In this document: positions 25,109 to 33,495 of the stretch, piece after piece | Numbering within the stretch: position 1 is the first letter of the stretch | How the letters are laid out: every line of letters starts with the position of its first letter | Made by a program: the position numbers and the translations under genes | Assembly: GCA_903918195.1 (NCBI GenBank) | Contig: CAIXDS010000022.1 | Location: forward strand, 24,682 to 88,681 | Length of the DNA stretch: 64,000 nt | Direction of reading: 5' to 3' | Source of the DNA: an uncultured Acetobacteraceae bacterium | GTDB lineage: Bacteria; Pseudomonadota; Alphaproteobacteria; Acetobacterales; Acetobacteraceae | Notes under the pieces: generated by a model | Seen by the model: only the letters and a program-made list of their open reading frames with translations | Told to the model about the DNA's origin: nothing | Database searches by the model: none

Positions 25109-26218
25109 TCAGAACGTGACCACCGAACGGATGCTCTCGCCGCGGCGCATGAGGTCGAACCCTTCGTTGATCTGCTCGAAGGGCAGCACATGGGTGATCA
25201 GGTCGTCGATGTTGATGCGCCCGTCCATGTACCAATCGACGATGCGCGGCACGTCGGTGCGCCCCCGTGCGCCGCCGAACGCCGTGCCCATCCACACCCG
25301 GCCAGTGACCAGCTGGAATGGCCGGGTGGAGATTTCCTGCCCGGCCCCGGCGACGCCGATGATGATGCTCTTGCCCCAGCCGCGATGGGCGCATTCCAGG
25401 GCCTGGCGCATCAGGGTGGTGTTGCCGATGCACTCGAAGCTGTAGTCGGCGCCGCCTTTGGTGAGGTTCACCAGATAGGGTACCAGGTCGCCCTCGACCT
25501 CCTTCGGGTTGACGAAGTCGGTCATGCCGAATTTTTCGGCGATGGCGCGGCGGGCGGGGTTGATGTCCACGCCGACGATCTGCTCGGCGCCGACCAGACG
25601 CAGGCCCTGGATGACGTTCAGCCCGATGCCGCCCAGGCCGAACACCACGGCGCGGGCGCCGGCCTCAACCTTCGCCGTGTTGATGACGGCGCCGATGCCG
25701 GTGGTCACGCCGCAGCCGATGTAACACACCTTCTCGAACGGCGCGTCCGGGCGGATTTTCGCCAGGGCGATCTCGGGCAGCACGGTGAAGTTGGCGAAAG
25801 TCGAAGTGCCCATGTAGTGGTAGATCGGCGCGCCCTCGCAGGAAAACCGGCTTGAGCCGTCGGGCATGACGCCCTTCCCCTGGGTCGCCCGCAAGGTGAT
25901 ACACAAATTGGTCTTGCGGGACAGACAATATTCGCACTGCCGGCATTCCGGCGTGTAAAGCGGGATGACGTGGTCGCCCTTCTTCAGGCTGCTCACGTTC
26001 TTGCCCACGTCGACCACCACGCCGGCGCCTTCGTGGCCAAGAATGGCCGGAAAAATGCCTTCCGGATCGGCGCCGGAGAGGGTGAATTCATCGGTGTGGC
26101 AGATGCCGGTGGCCTTGATCTCCACCAGCACCTCGCCCTCGCGCGGGCCTTCCAGGTCCACGGTCTCCAGGCTGAGCGGAGCGCCGGCGGCGCGGGCAAC
26201 GGCGGCACGGGTTTTCAT
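25109..26218 (-). CDS. frmA: S-(hydroxymethyl)glutathione dehydrogenase/class III alcohol dehydrogenase
   Basis: 369 residues, normal length. Catalytic zinc ligands are Cys and His in ATGICHTDEFTLSG and LGHEGAGVV, with CYIGCGVTTGIGAV. The structural zinc site is CRQCEYCLSRKTNLC. FGLGGIGLNVIQG binds NAD. It oxidises S-hydroxymethylglutathione (formaldehyde plus glutathione) to S-formylglutathione and also reduces GSNO. The ATG at 26218 has GGAGGAGG upstream. No fghA is adjacent. The promoter region is shared with the divergent toxin-antitoxin genes. Confidence 0.95.
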   Translation of the reverse strand: MKTRAAVARAAGAPLSLETVDLEGPREGEVLVEIKATGICHTDEFTLSGADPEGIFPAILGHEGAGVVVDVGKNVSSLKKGDHVIPLYTPECRQCEYCLSRKTNLCITLRATQGKGVMPDGSSRFSCEGAPIYHYMGTSTFANFTVLPEIALAKIRPDAPFEKVCYIGCGVTTGIGAVINTAKVEAGARAVVFGLGGIGLNVIQGLRLVGAEQIVGVDINPARRAIAEKFGMTDFVNPKEVEGDLVPYLVNLTKGGADYSFECIGNTTLMRQALECAHRGWGKSIIIGVAGAGQEISTRPFQLVTGRVWMGTAFGGARGRTDVPRIVDWYMDGRINIDDLITHVLPFEQINEGFDLMRRGESIRSVVTF

Positions 26219-26305
26219 GGGACGGTCCTCCTCCAGGCGGTTGGGCGCATGGTGCGGGGGATGCGAGCGCGGATCAACCGGGGGAGTGAATGCACACAGC
26301 ACGTG

Positions 26306-26352
26306 CAATGCCCGGACATTACCTTGCACGGACAATGCCCGGACGATATATG
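26306..26352 (+). promoter_or_regulatory. Toxin-antitoxin promoter with repeated operator-like motif
   Basis: TTGCAC (26324), a 17-base spacer and TATATG (26347) form a promoter. CAATGCCCGGAC occurs twice, at 26306 and 26333, the second copy between the -35 and -10. Overlapping repeats of this kind are typical operators for autoregulation by an antitoxin/toxin complex; that role is inferred. Confidence 0.5.
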
Positions 26353-26398
26353 ATCGCGCCCTGAACCATCGGGGCCACCCCAAGGAGATAAGCGACCG

Positions 26399-26686
26399 AT
26401 GAACATCGTTCCGGACAAGGAGACAAAAGCCGAACGGCTGGAAGTCCGGCTGACCCCGTCCACCAAGGCCCTGCTCACGCAGGCCGCCCAGGCCCGGCAG
26501 ACCACGATTACCGAGTTCCTTGTCTCCAGCGCCGTCAAGGCAGCGGAAGACGTGGTGGCGTCGCCGAAAGTGTTCTTTGCCAACGACGCCGGCTGGGCCG
26601 CACTGCAGCGACTGCTTGACGACGAGCAATACCAACCCAGCGCCGCAGCCGTCGCCCGACTCGGACGGGGCCAGCAACGGGATTGA
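26399..26686 (+). CDS. DUF1778 (TacA-like) antitoxin
   Basis: 95 residues. KAERLEVRLTPSTKALLTQA is the ribbon-helix-helix DNA-binding start, and QARQTTITEFLVSSAVKAAE the family's second helix. The C-terminal VFFANDAGWAALQRLLDD is the toxin-neutralising region of DUF1778 antitoxins. It should bind its own promoter and block the GNAT toxin encoded immediately downstream. The ATG follows AAGGAG. Confidence 0.92.
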   Translation: MNIVPDKETKAERLEVRLTPSTKALLTQAAQARQTTITEFLVSSAVKAAEDVVASPKVFFANDAGWAALQRLLDDEQYQPSAAAVARLGRGQQRD

Positions 26687-26691
26687 AGAAG

Positions 26692-27222
26692 ATGACGCCG
26701 GACGTGTCCGGGCTCCGCCTGCTGCCCCTGCATCATTCGCACGCCCTGGACGATTTCGAGTCCGGTTCACCGGCCCGCGATACCTGGTTGCGTACCCGCG
26801 CGCTGTCCAACCAGGACTCGGGCGATGCCATGACGCGAGTCGCAGGCCTCGGATTGCGTGTGGTTGCCTTCTACGCGCTCTCCACCGCGGCCGTTCTGCG
26901 GTCGGTCTTGCCCGGCAAGCTGCGGCGGAACGCAGCGGACCCGGTGCCGGCTCTGCTGATCGGCCAGTTGGCCGTGGACATTCGCTATCAGGGATGCGGA
27001 ATCGGCGCGATTTTAGTCCACGACGCGATGCGCAACGCCCTGCTGGTGTCGCAGTTGGCCGGATGGCGGCTGCTGGCCGTGGCGCCGGACGGCGAGAGAG
27101 CGGTGGATTTCTGGTCGAAGTTCGACTTCGTCGTTGTCCCGGGAATTTCGCCTCCCCTCATGGCGCTGACGCAGACGATGGTGCGCCGGCTGATGGCGGC
27201 TGCCGCACCGCCGCCGTCCTGA
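26692..27222 (+). CDS. GNAT family acetyltransferase toxin (TacT-like)
   Basis: About 176 residues from the ATG at 26692; a TTG at 26683 would overlap the antitoxin stop. DDFESGSPARDTWLRTRAL matches the TacT opening (FxCGxxxLDxxL-like region), and LLIGQLAVDIRYQGCGIGAI contains the acetyl-CoA pyrophosphate loop (Q/RxxGxG). VDFWSKFDFV near the C-terminus holds the family's Y/F-x-K-F-G-like segment. TacT toxins acetylate charged tRNAs and stop translation. The canonical Cys of FxCG is Ser here (ESGS). Confidence 0.88.
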   Translation: MTPDVSGLRLLPLHHSHALDDFESGSPARDTWLRTRALSNQDSGDAMTRVAGLGLRVVAFYALSTAAVLRSVLPGKLRRNAADPVPALLIGQLAVDIRYQGCGIGAILVHDAMRNALLVSQLAGWRLLAVAPDGERAVDFWSKFDFVVVPGISPPLMALTQTMVRRLMAAAAPPPS

Positions 27223-27246
27223 CCACCGACGAATTATGCGGCAGAA

Positions 27247-27885
27247 TTACCGGTCCGGCTCGTTCGCCAGCGCAAGCCCCGCCATCGCGGCGCCGCAGGC
27301 CGCGCCCAGATAGGCGCCGGCCACGATGTCGCCGAGGAAGTGGTAATCGGCGCCGATCAGGCCGATCGCCACCAGCAACACCGGCAACACCCACAGCAGG
27401 CGCAGGCGCGGCCAAGCGTAGGCCAGCACCATCATCGCCGCACTGATCGTCGTCGTGTGGCCGGAGGGGAACGACGCCCAGCCGTTGCCACCGTGAAACG
27501 GGAAGAAGCCGAACACGCCGTCGTTGATCCAGGACGGGTTGTGGTTGGTCCAGGTCTCGGGCCAGGTGCGGCCGAAGGCGTATTTCAACTCCTCCTTCGC
27601 CGCCCAGGAGACGAACGCGGCGAGGCACGCCACCACCACCGCCCGCCCGGCCCGCCCCGGCCGCCAGCCCAGCAGCCAAGCCAGGCCCGCCGCCGCCAGA
27701 ACGACCGCCGAAACGGCCAGCAGCCCTTCGGAAATCCGGGTCAAATCAACGAATATCGCGATGCCGCGCGTGGTGGCGGCGGCCCAGGACGAAACCGGCC
27801 GGTCGAGCAGCAGGATGATCAGCGGCACCAGCACGATGCCGGAAAGGGCCGCCAGCCGCGCGGTGCGGCGCCCGGGGGCGCTCAT
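27247..27885 (-). CDS. PAP2-family membrane phosphatase
   Basis: About 212 residues with five to six hydrophobic helices. The three phosphatase motifs are KEELKYAFGRTWPE (KX6RP-like), FPSGHTTT (SGH) and GADYHFLGDIVAG (SRX5HX3D-like, with the catalytic His). Such enzymes dephosphorylate lipid phosphates such as undecaprenyl diphosphate or phosphatidic acid, or act on lipid A. ATG at 27885 is preferred over a GTG three codons before. The stop is 25 bases from the toxin stop on the other strand. Confidence 0.85.
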   Translation of the reverse strand: MSAPGRRTARLAALSGIVLVPLIILLLDRPVSSWAAATTRGIAIFVDLTRISEGLLAVSAVVLAAAGLAWLLGWRPGRAGRAVVVACLAAFVSWAAKEELKYAFGRTWPETWTNHNPSWINDGVFGFFPFHGGNGWASFPSGHTTTISAAMMVLAYAWPRLRLLWVLPVLLVAIGLIGADYHFLGDIVAGAYLGAACGAAMAGLALANEPDR

Positions 27886-28099
27886 GCGGCGCACGCGCCG
27901 GCGGGTTGCAGTGCTGCGGCGATCGTCCGGTTAGGTCGCTGCCAGTTCCCGCGCAAAACCCACCCCCACCCGATCCTGACTGCTACGCTCCGGACCTGAA
28001 GCACGATCCACCCTGAATGCGCGGCAGGTTAGCGGGCAAGCTGTGGTTGGTGAAGCGTATTGTTGCCGAAGGGGATCATGCGCCTTCGCCGAAGACGAG

Positions 28100-30337
28100 A
28101 TGCCGCGCGCAGGACGCTTCCGGCAGCGCCGGGCGGACTGTATATCCTGGTGGTGTGAAACCGTTCCTGCCCTGTGCGCCGTTCCGGGCGCGATCGCCCT
28201 GAGCCCGGTCATCCTGACCGGCTTCGCCCTGGTCGTCGCCGCGCTGCTGGGCCTGGGTGCCGCGAGCGCGGTCGTGCACCACCATATTCCCGCCGGCGCC
28301 ACGCGCCGGCGTGCCGCCGCTGCTGCCGCCCTCGCCTCGCGCCGCATCGCGGCACTCGGCAGCCTGGGAGTGTGCGGCCTGGGGTTCCTGCTGGTCCTGA
28401 CCTACCTGCTGGCCGGTGCCGGCACGGCCACGATCACCCTCCCGCTCGGCCTGCCCGGCCTTGGCGTGCCGGGCCTTGGCGTAGCGGGCGGGAACCTGCT
28501 TGACGGCACCCGCTACGACGGGGGGATCACGCTGGCGCTGGACGGGCTGTCCGGCTTCTTCCTGCTGCTGCTAATGGCGGCCGGGGCGGCTGCCTCCGCC
28601 GCCGCGCTGGATGGCCCCGGCGACACCGACGCCACCGCCCCGTTCCTTCCCGTCTTCCTCGCCGCCATGGCGCTGACCCTGCTGGCAGGCGATGCCTTTG
28701 CCCTCGTGCTCGGCTTCGAGCTGATGTCGCTGGCCTCCTTCGCGCTGATACTGACCCACCATGACGACGCCACGGTGCGCGCGGCGGCGCTGCTGTATAT
28801 CGGCATGGCGGCGCTGGGGGCCGCGTGCCTGATCCCGGCGCTGGCGCTGCTGGCCGACGGCGCCGGCTGGGATCTGCGCTTCGCCGCCATCCGCGCCCTG
28901 CCGCCGGAGGGCTGGCGGGCCACCCTGGTGTTCGTGCTGGCGCTGGTGGGGGCCGGGTCCAAGGCCGGGCTGGCACCGCTGCATGTGTGGCTGCCGCCCG
29001 CCCATGCCGCCGCCCCCGCGCATGTCTCGGCCCTGATGTCGGGGGCCATGACCAAGGTCGCGCTGTACCTGCTGGTGCGCGTGTTGTTCGACCTGTGCGG
29101 GCCGGCGCAGCCGGTCTGGTGGGGGGTACCGCTGCTGGTGCTGGGCGCCGGCGGCGCCGTGCTGGGCGGGCTGCGCGCCAACCTGGAGAACGACATCAAG
29201 GCGCTGCTAGCCTGCTCGACGGTGGAGAATATCGGCCTGATCGTCATCGGGCTCGGCGTGGCGCTGGCGGCCCGCGGCGCGGACCTGTCCACCCTGGCGG
29301 CGCTGGCGCTGGGCGGCGCCCTGCTGCATGCGCTGGCGCACGGATTGTTCAAATCGCTGCTGTTCATCGCCGCCGGCGCGGTGCAACACGGCGCCGGCAC
29401 CCGGCTGCTGGTGCGGCTGGGCGGGCTGATCCATCGCATGCCGGTGACCACCGTCTGCGTGCTGGTCGGCGCGGCGTCGCTGGCCGGGCTGCCGCCCAGC
29501 GCCGGCTTCGCCGGTGAATGGACGCTGTTCCAGGCCGTGCTGGGCGGGCCGCGCATTGGTAACCTGGGGCTGCAGATCCTGATCTGCGTGGTGGCCGCAT
29601 TGATGGCGCTGGCGGCGGCGCTGGCCGCCGCCGCCGCGGTGCGGCTGGTGGGGGTGGCGTTCCTGGGCCGGCCGCGCTCGCCACGCGCCGCCGCCGCCGA
29701 TGAGGCCGGGCCGCGGACGCGCGACGCGCTGACCGGCCTGGCGGTGGCGTTGGCGGTGGTGGGGCTGTTTCCCGGGGCCGTGTTGTCGCTGGCCGAACCC
29801 GTCCTGCGGCGGCTGGTATCGGCCGGCTTGGACGACCGCGCCGGGCTGCTGGAGGTCGCGGCGCAGGCCGGCATGCCGGGCTATTCGGCCGCCGGCATCG
29901 CGCTGCTGGGGGCGCTCGCGGCGGGACTGGTGCTGTGGCTGGTGCGGACCCTCACCACGCCAGGCCATCGGGACGCGCCGGCCTGGGATGGCGGCTTCGG
30001 CGCGCCGCCGCCCTGGCTGCCCTTCGGCGATCCGCTGACCCAGTACGGGGGGGCGAGCTTCGCCCAGCCGCTGCGGCGCGCGCTCGGGGGAGCGCTGCTG
30101 CAGGCGGACGAAATCGTGGACATGCCCGCGCCGGGCGAGACGCGGCCGGCGCGCATCACGGTAGAGCTGAGCGATCCGGCGGCGTGGTGGCTGTTCCGCC
30201 CGGTGGCGGAGCTGCGCGCGCGCCTGTCGGCGTTTGCCGATGCCATCCAGTTCCTGACCATCCGGCGCACCCTGTCGTTAATGTTCACGGTGCTGGTCTT
30301 GTTCCTCGCCGTGGTGGCGCTGATGGAGCAGCTCTGA
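28100..30337 (+). CDS. hyfB: Hydrogenase-4/complex I-like antiporter subunit HyfB
   Basis: About 745 residues; start uncertain. The ATG at 28100 gives an odd 33-residue polar lead, and the conserved protein may begin near 28199 (SPVILTGFALVVAALLG) from a non-standard CTG. About 16 transmembrane helices follow. GSKAGLAPLHVWLPPAHAAA then PAHVSALMSGAMTKVALY holds the conserved Lys/His of the Mrp/NuoL-type proton channel, and NDIKALLACSTVENIGLI is the second Lys site. The C-terminal soluble-looking stretch and final helix match HyfB/HycC. It should pump ions as part of the membrane arm. First gene of hyfB-C-E-F-G-I. Confidence 0.88.
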   Translation: MPRAGRFRQRRADCISWWCETVPALCAVPGAIALSPVILTGFALVVAALLGLGAASAVVHHHIPAGATRRRAAAAAALASRRIAALGSLGVCGLGFLLVLTYLLAGAGTATITLPLGLPGLGVPGLGVAGGNLLDGTRYDGGITLALDGLSGFFLLLLMAAGAAASAAALDGPGDTDATAPFLPVFLAAMALTLLAGDAFALVLGFELMSLASFALILTHHDDATVRAAALLYIGMAALGAACLIPALALLADGAGWDLRFAAIRALPPEGWRATLVFVLALVGAGSKAGLAPLHVWLPPAHAAAPAHVSALMSGAMTKVALYLLVRVLFDLCGPAQPVWWGVPLLVLGAGGAVLGGLRANLENDIKALLACSTVENIGLIVIGLGVALAARGADLSTLAALALGGALLHALAHGLFKSLLFIAAGAVQHGAGTRLLVRLGGLIHRMPVTTVCVLVGAASLAGLPPSAGFAGEWTLFQAVLGGPRIGNLGLQILICVVAALMALAAALAAAAAVRLVGVAFLGRPRSPRAAAADEAGPRTRDALTGLAVALAVVGLFPGAVLSLAEPVLRRLVSAGLDDRAGLLEVAAQAGMPGYSAAGIALLGALAAGLVLWLVRTLTTPGHRDAPAWDGGFGAPPPWLPFGDPLTQYGGASFAQPLRRALGGALLQADEIVDMPAPGETRPARITVELSDPAAWWLFRPVAELRARLSAFADAIQFLTIRRTLSLMFTVLVLFLAVVALMEQL

Positions 30338-30377
30338 TGCCGCGCCGCGGCCGCCGGCCGCGACCGGGAGAACGCGG

Positions 30378-31337
30378 GTGACCAGCTTGATCGGTCTGGC
30401 GACGCTGTTGCTCCATGTCGCGTTGATGCTGGCCCTGGCGCCGTTGCTGGTGGGCTTCATCCGCACGATCAAGGCGCGCGTGCTCGGGCGGGTTGGGCCG
30501 CCGGTGGTGCAGCCCTGGCGCGACCTGCTGCGGCTGGCGCGCAAGCAGCCGGTGGTCGCCGAGAACGCCTCCTGGCTGTTCCACGCCGCGCCCGCCGCGG
30601 GGTTCGCCGCCACCCTGGCCGCCGCCGCGCTGGTGCCCGGCTTCGCCCTCGGCATGACCACCGCGCCGCTCGCCGACCTGCTGGTGATCGCCGGCCTGCT
30701 GGCCCTGGCGCGCTGCTTGCTGGCGCTGGCCGGGCTCGATATCGGCACCGCGTTCGGCGGCATCGGCGCCTCCCGCGAAATGACCTTCGCCGCCTTCGCC
30801 GAGCCGGCGATGATGCTGGTGATCTTCACCCTCGGCCTGCTCATGGGCACCACCAACCTCGACGCCATCGCCCTGGTGCTGCGCGAGGTGACGGTGGGGC
30901 TGCGGGTGTCGCTCGGGCTCGCGCTGGTGGCGATCGTGGCGGTCGCCATCGCCGAGAACAGCCGCCTGCCGGTCGACAACCCGGCCAGCCACCTGGAACT
31001 GACCATGGTGCATGAGGCCATGGTGCTGGAGTATTCCGGCCGCCATCTGGCGCTGATCGAGGCAACCGCGGCGCTGAAGCTGCTGCTGTGGATGACGCTG
31101 ATCGCCACCATCTTCGCCCCGTTCGGCACGGCCACACCGGAGTCCGGCCCGCTGGTCTGGCTGTTCGCCCTGCCGCTCTGGGCGGTCAAGGTCGGCGCGC
31201 TGGCGGTGGTTCTGGCGCTGTTCGAATCGGCGATCGCCAAGATGCGGGTATTCCGCGTGCCGGAGTTCCTCGGCATCGCGGTGCTGCTCGGGCTGCTGGC
31301 GGCGGTATTCCTGTTCGTCAGCCAGGGGATTGCATGA
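30378..31337 (+). CDS. hyfC: Hydrogenase-4/complex I-like membrane subunit HyfC (NuoH-like)
   Basis: 319 residues, about eight helices. RTIKARVLGRVGPPVVQPWR then DLLRLARKQ is the NuoH/HycD signature near residues 28-55. AENSRLPVDNPASHLELTMV then HEAMVLEYSG (about 195-222) holds the conserved acidic residues at the quinone/ion access site. This subunit joins the hydrophilic module to the pumps. The GTG start has GGGAGAAC upstream. The stop overlaps the hyfE ATG. Confidence 0.93.
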   Translation: MTSLIGLATLLLHVALMLALAPLLVGFIRTIKARVLGRVGPPVVQPWRDLLRLARKQPVVAENASWLFHAAPAAGFAATLAAAALVPGFALGMTTAPLADLLVIAGLLALARCLLALAGLDIGTAFGGIGASREMTFAAFAEPAMMLVIFTLGLLMGTTNLDAIALVLREVTVGLRVSLGLALVAIVAVAIAENSRLPVDNPASHLELTMVHEAMVLEYSGRHLALIEATAALKLLLWMTLIATIFAPFGTATPESGPLVWLFALPLWAVKVGALAVVLALFESAIAKMRVFRVPEFLGIAVLLGLLAAVFLFVSQGIA

Positions 31338-32020
31338 TGGGCGGCCTGCAACCCGGCTTCGGCGCGATCGGCTATGATCTGGCGCATCTGCTGGGTGGGG
31401 CGGTGCTGGTACTGTCCTTCGCGCTGCTCTACCAGCGCCGGCTGACCGCGGTCATCAACATCTACGCCATGCAATCCTGGGTGCTGGCGGCGGCGGCGGC
31501 CTGGCAGGGCTGGGTGCAGTCCTCGGCGGAGCTGTATGTCGCGGCCCTGATCGCCCTCGGCGTCAAGGGCCTGGCGATCCCGCTCGCGCTGCACCGGATC
31601 GTGCGGCGGCTGCATATCCACCGGGCGGTGGAAACGGCGCTGGGCATCTTCCCCAGCATGGCGGTGGGGGTGGCACTGGTGGCGCTGGCGATCATGGTGG
31701 TGCTGCCGACCACGATGCAAACGCAGGTGCTCACCCGCGAGGACCTCTCGCTCGCCCTGTCCGTGGTGCTGCTCGGCCACCTGATGATGATCACCCGGCG
31801 CACCGCGCTGACCCAGGTGATCGGCTTCATGTCGATCGAGAACGGGCTGATCCTGGGCGCGGTCGGCGTGCAGGGCATGCCGCTGGTGGTGGAGCTGTCG
31901 GTTGCCGTTCTGGTGATGGTGGGCGCGGTGGTGTTCGGCGTGTTCTTCTTCCGCATCCGCGAGAACTTCCAGAGCCTGGACGACAGCCATCTCGACCAGG
32001 TCGGCGGGGCGCACCGGTGA
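31334..32020 (+). CDS. hyfE: Hydrogenase-4 membrane subunit HyfE
   Basis: 228 residues, about seven helices. YQRRLTAVINIYAMQSWVLA and GVKGLAIPLALHRIVRRLHI match HyfE, a NuoK-like protein with extra helices. SIENGLILGAVG carries the conserved Glu of the NuoK ion channel. The tail RENFQSLDDSHLDQVGG is family-typical. It is part of the membrane arm. ATGATG start overlaps the hyfC stop; its own stop overlaps the hyfF GTG. Confidence 0.92.
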   Translation: MMGGLQPGFGAIGYDLAHLLGGAVLVLSFALLYQRRLTAVINIYAMQSWVLAAAAAWQGWVQSSAELYVAALIALGVKGLAIPLALHRIVRRLHIHRAVETALGIFPSMAVGVALVALAIMVVLPTTMQTQVLTREDLSLALSVVLLGHLMMITRRTALTQVIGFMSIENGLILGAVGVQGMPLVVELSVAVLVMVGAVVFGVFFFRIRENFQSLDDSHLDQVGGAHR

Positions 32021-33495
32021 ACGAGCTTCGCATCATCATCGGCATGCTGCGCGAGTTGTTCTCGCTGCCCGGGCTGGTGGTGGTGGTGCCGCTCGCGACC
32101 GCCGCCTGGCTGAGCTTCGTCACCGATGCGCGCCGCGGCGCCTGGATCAACGCCGGCGCCGCGACCCTCGCCTTCCTGCTCGCCTGCGCGCTGCCGTGGG
32201 AGCCGACCACGGGCACGCTGCTGCTGGTCGAGCCGCTCGCCGCGCACATGGCCATCCTGACCTCGTTCATCGGCATGAGCACGGCCTGGTTCAGCCGCGA
32301 CTACATCGCCGTCGAGGCGACAGAGGGCCGTCTCGATCCGATGCGCCTGCGCGATTACCATGCGCTGTTTCAGACCTATCTGGGCTTCATGCTGCTGGCC
32401 CTGCTGTCCAACAACGTGCCGGGAACCTGGGGCTCGATCGAGGCGGCCACCATCGCCTCCGTTCTTGTCGTCGGCCTGCCGCGCACCGCCGCCGCCGTCG
32501 AGGCATCGTGGAAGCAGTTGCTCATTTGCGGCGTCGGCATTTCGATGGCGTTCTTCGGCACCACGCTGCTCTATTTGGCCGCCGTGCCGGTGCTGGGCTC
32601 CGGCCTGCCGGCGATGAGCTGGAGCCAGTTGCCCGCCGCCGCCCCCGCCTTCCCCGCCGCCATGCTGAACCTCGCCTTCGTGTTCATGCTGCTCGGCTAC
32701 GGCACCAAGGCGGGGCTGGTGCCGCTGCACGCCTGGATGCCGGACGCGCATGCCGAGGGGCCGACACCGGTTTCGGCGGTGCTGTCGGGGTCCATCCTCA
32801 ACGTCGCGCTGTTCGTTATTCTGCGGCTGCGCGGGCTGCTGGACGCCAACCCCGACGCCATCGCGCCCGGACCGCCGATCATGGCGCTGGGACTTGCGAG
32901 CGTGCTGCTGGCCTCGTTCAGCCTGTGGCCGCGGCGCGACGTGAAGCGGTTCTTCGCGTTCTCGACCATCGAGCAATCGGGCGTGGCGGCCTTCGCCTTC
33001 GGGCTGGGGGGGGCGGCGGCGACCTTCGCGGGATTGCTGCACCTGACCCTGCACACGCTGACCAAGGCGGCGGTCTTCCAATGCGTCGGCCGCGCCGTGC
33101 AGCTCAAGGGCGGGCAGAACTTCACCGATATCGGCGGGCTGCTGGTGCGCCATCGGGCGCTCGGGCTGACGCTGGCCGCCGGCATCGTGGCGGTGGCGGG
33201 GCTGCCGCCGTTCGGCCTGTTCGCCAGCGAGTTCCTGGTGCTGCTGGCGACGGTGCGCGAGCTGCCCTGGCTGGTGGCGCCGCTGGCGCTGGGGCTGGTG
33301 GTGGGGGGCTGGGCGCTGGCGATGCGGCTGATTTCGCTCTGCCTCGGCCCACCGACGCCCGATCGCGGCGCGGCGCCGGGATGGATCGCCCTGGTGCCGG
33401 CCTGGGTGCATCTGGCGGTCGTGCTGGTGCTGGGCCTGGCCATGCCGGGCCGGGTCGCCGCCTGGTTCGCCGCCATCGCCGAGGCGGCGCCATGA
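32017..33495 (+). CDS. hyfF: Hydrogenase-4/complex I-like antiporter subunit HyfF
   Basis: 492 residues with about 14 helices. GTKAGLVPLHAWMPDAHAEG then PTPVSAVLSGSILNVALF is the Mrp/NuoN-M-L antiporter motif with conserved Lys and His; RDVKRFFAFSTIEQSGVAAF holds the second Lys site and the broken helix. Together with HyfB it gives the complex two antiporter-type pumps. GTG start overlaps hyfE. The stop overlaps the hyfG ATG. Confidence 0.92.
   Translation: MNELRIIIGMLRELFSLPGLVVVVPLATAAWLSFVTDARRGAWINAGAATLAFLLACALPWEPTTGTLLLVEPLAAHMAILTSFIGMSTAWFSRDYIAVEATEGRLDPMRLRDYHALFQTYLGFMLLALLSNNVPGTWGSIEAATIASVLVVGLPRTAAAVEASWKQLLICGVGISMAFFGTTLLYLAAVPVLGSGLPAMSWSQLPAAAPAFPAAMLNLAFVFMLLGYGTKAGLVPLHAWMPDAHAEGPTPVSAVLSGSILNVALFVILRLRGLLDANPDAIAPGPPIMALGLASVLLASFSLWPRRDVKRFFAFSTIEQSGVAAFAFGLGGAAATFAGLLHLTLHTLTKAAVFQCVGRAVQLKGGQNFTDIGGLLVRHRALGLTLAAGIVAVAGLPPFGLFASEFLVLLATVRELPWLVAPLALGLVVGGWALAMRLISLCLGPPTPDRGAAPGWIALVPAWVHLAVVLVLGLAMPGRVAAWFAAIAEAAP

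Noticed and set aside
30278..33411. Long minus-strand frames of about 580-650 codons across the hyf operon
   Set aside because: They are opposite to well-conserved hyf genes, and are His/Gln/Arg-rich with no recognisable domain.
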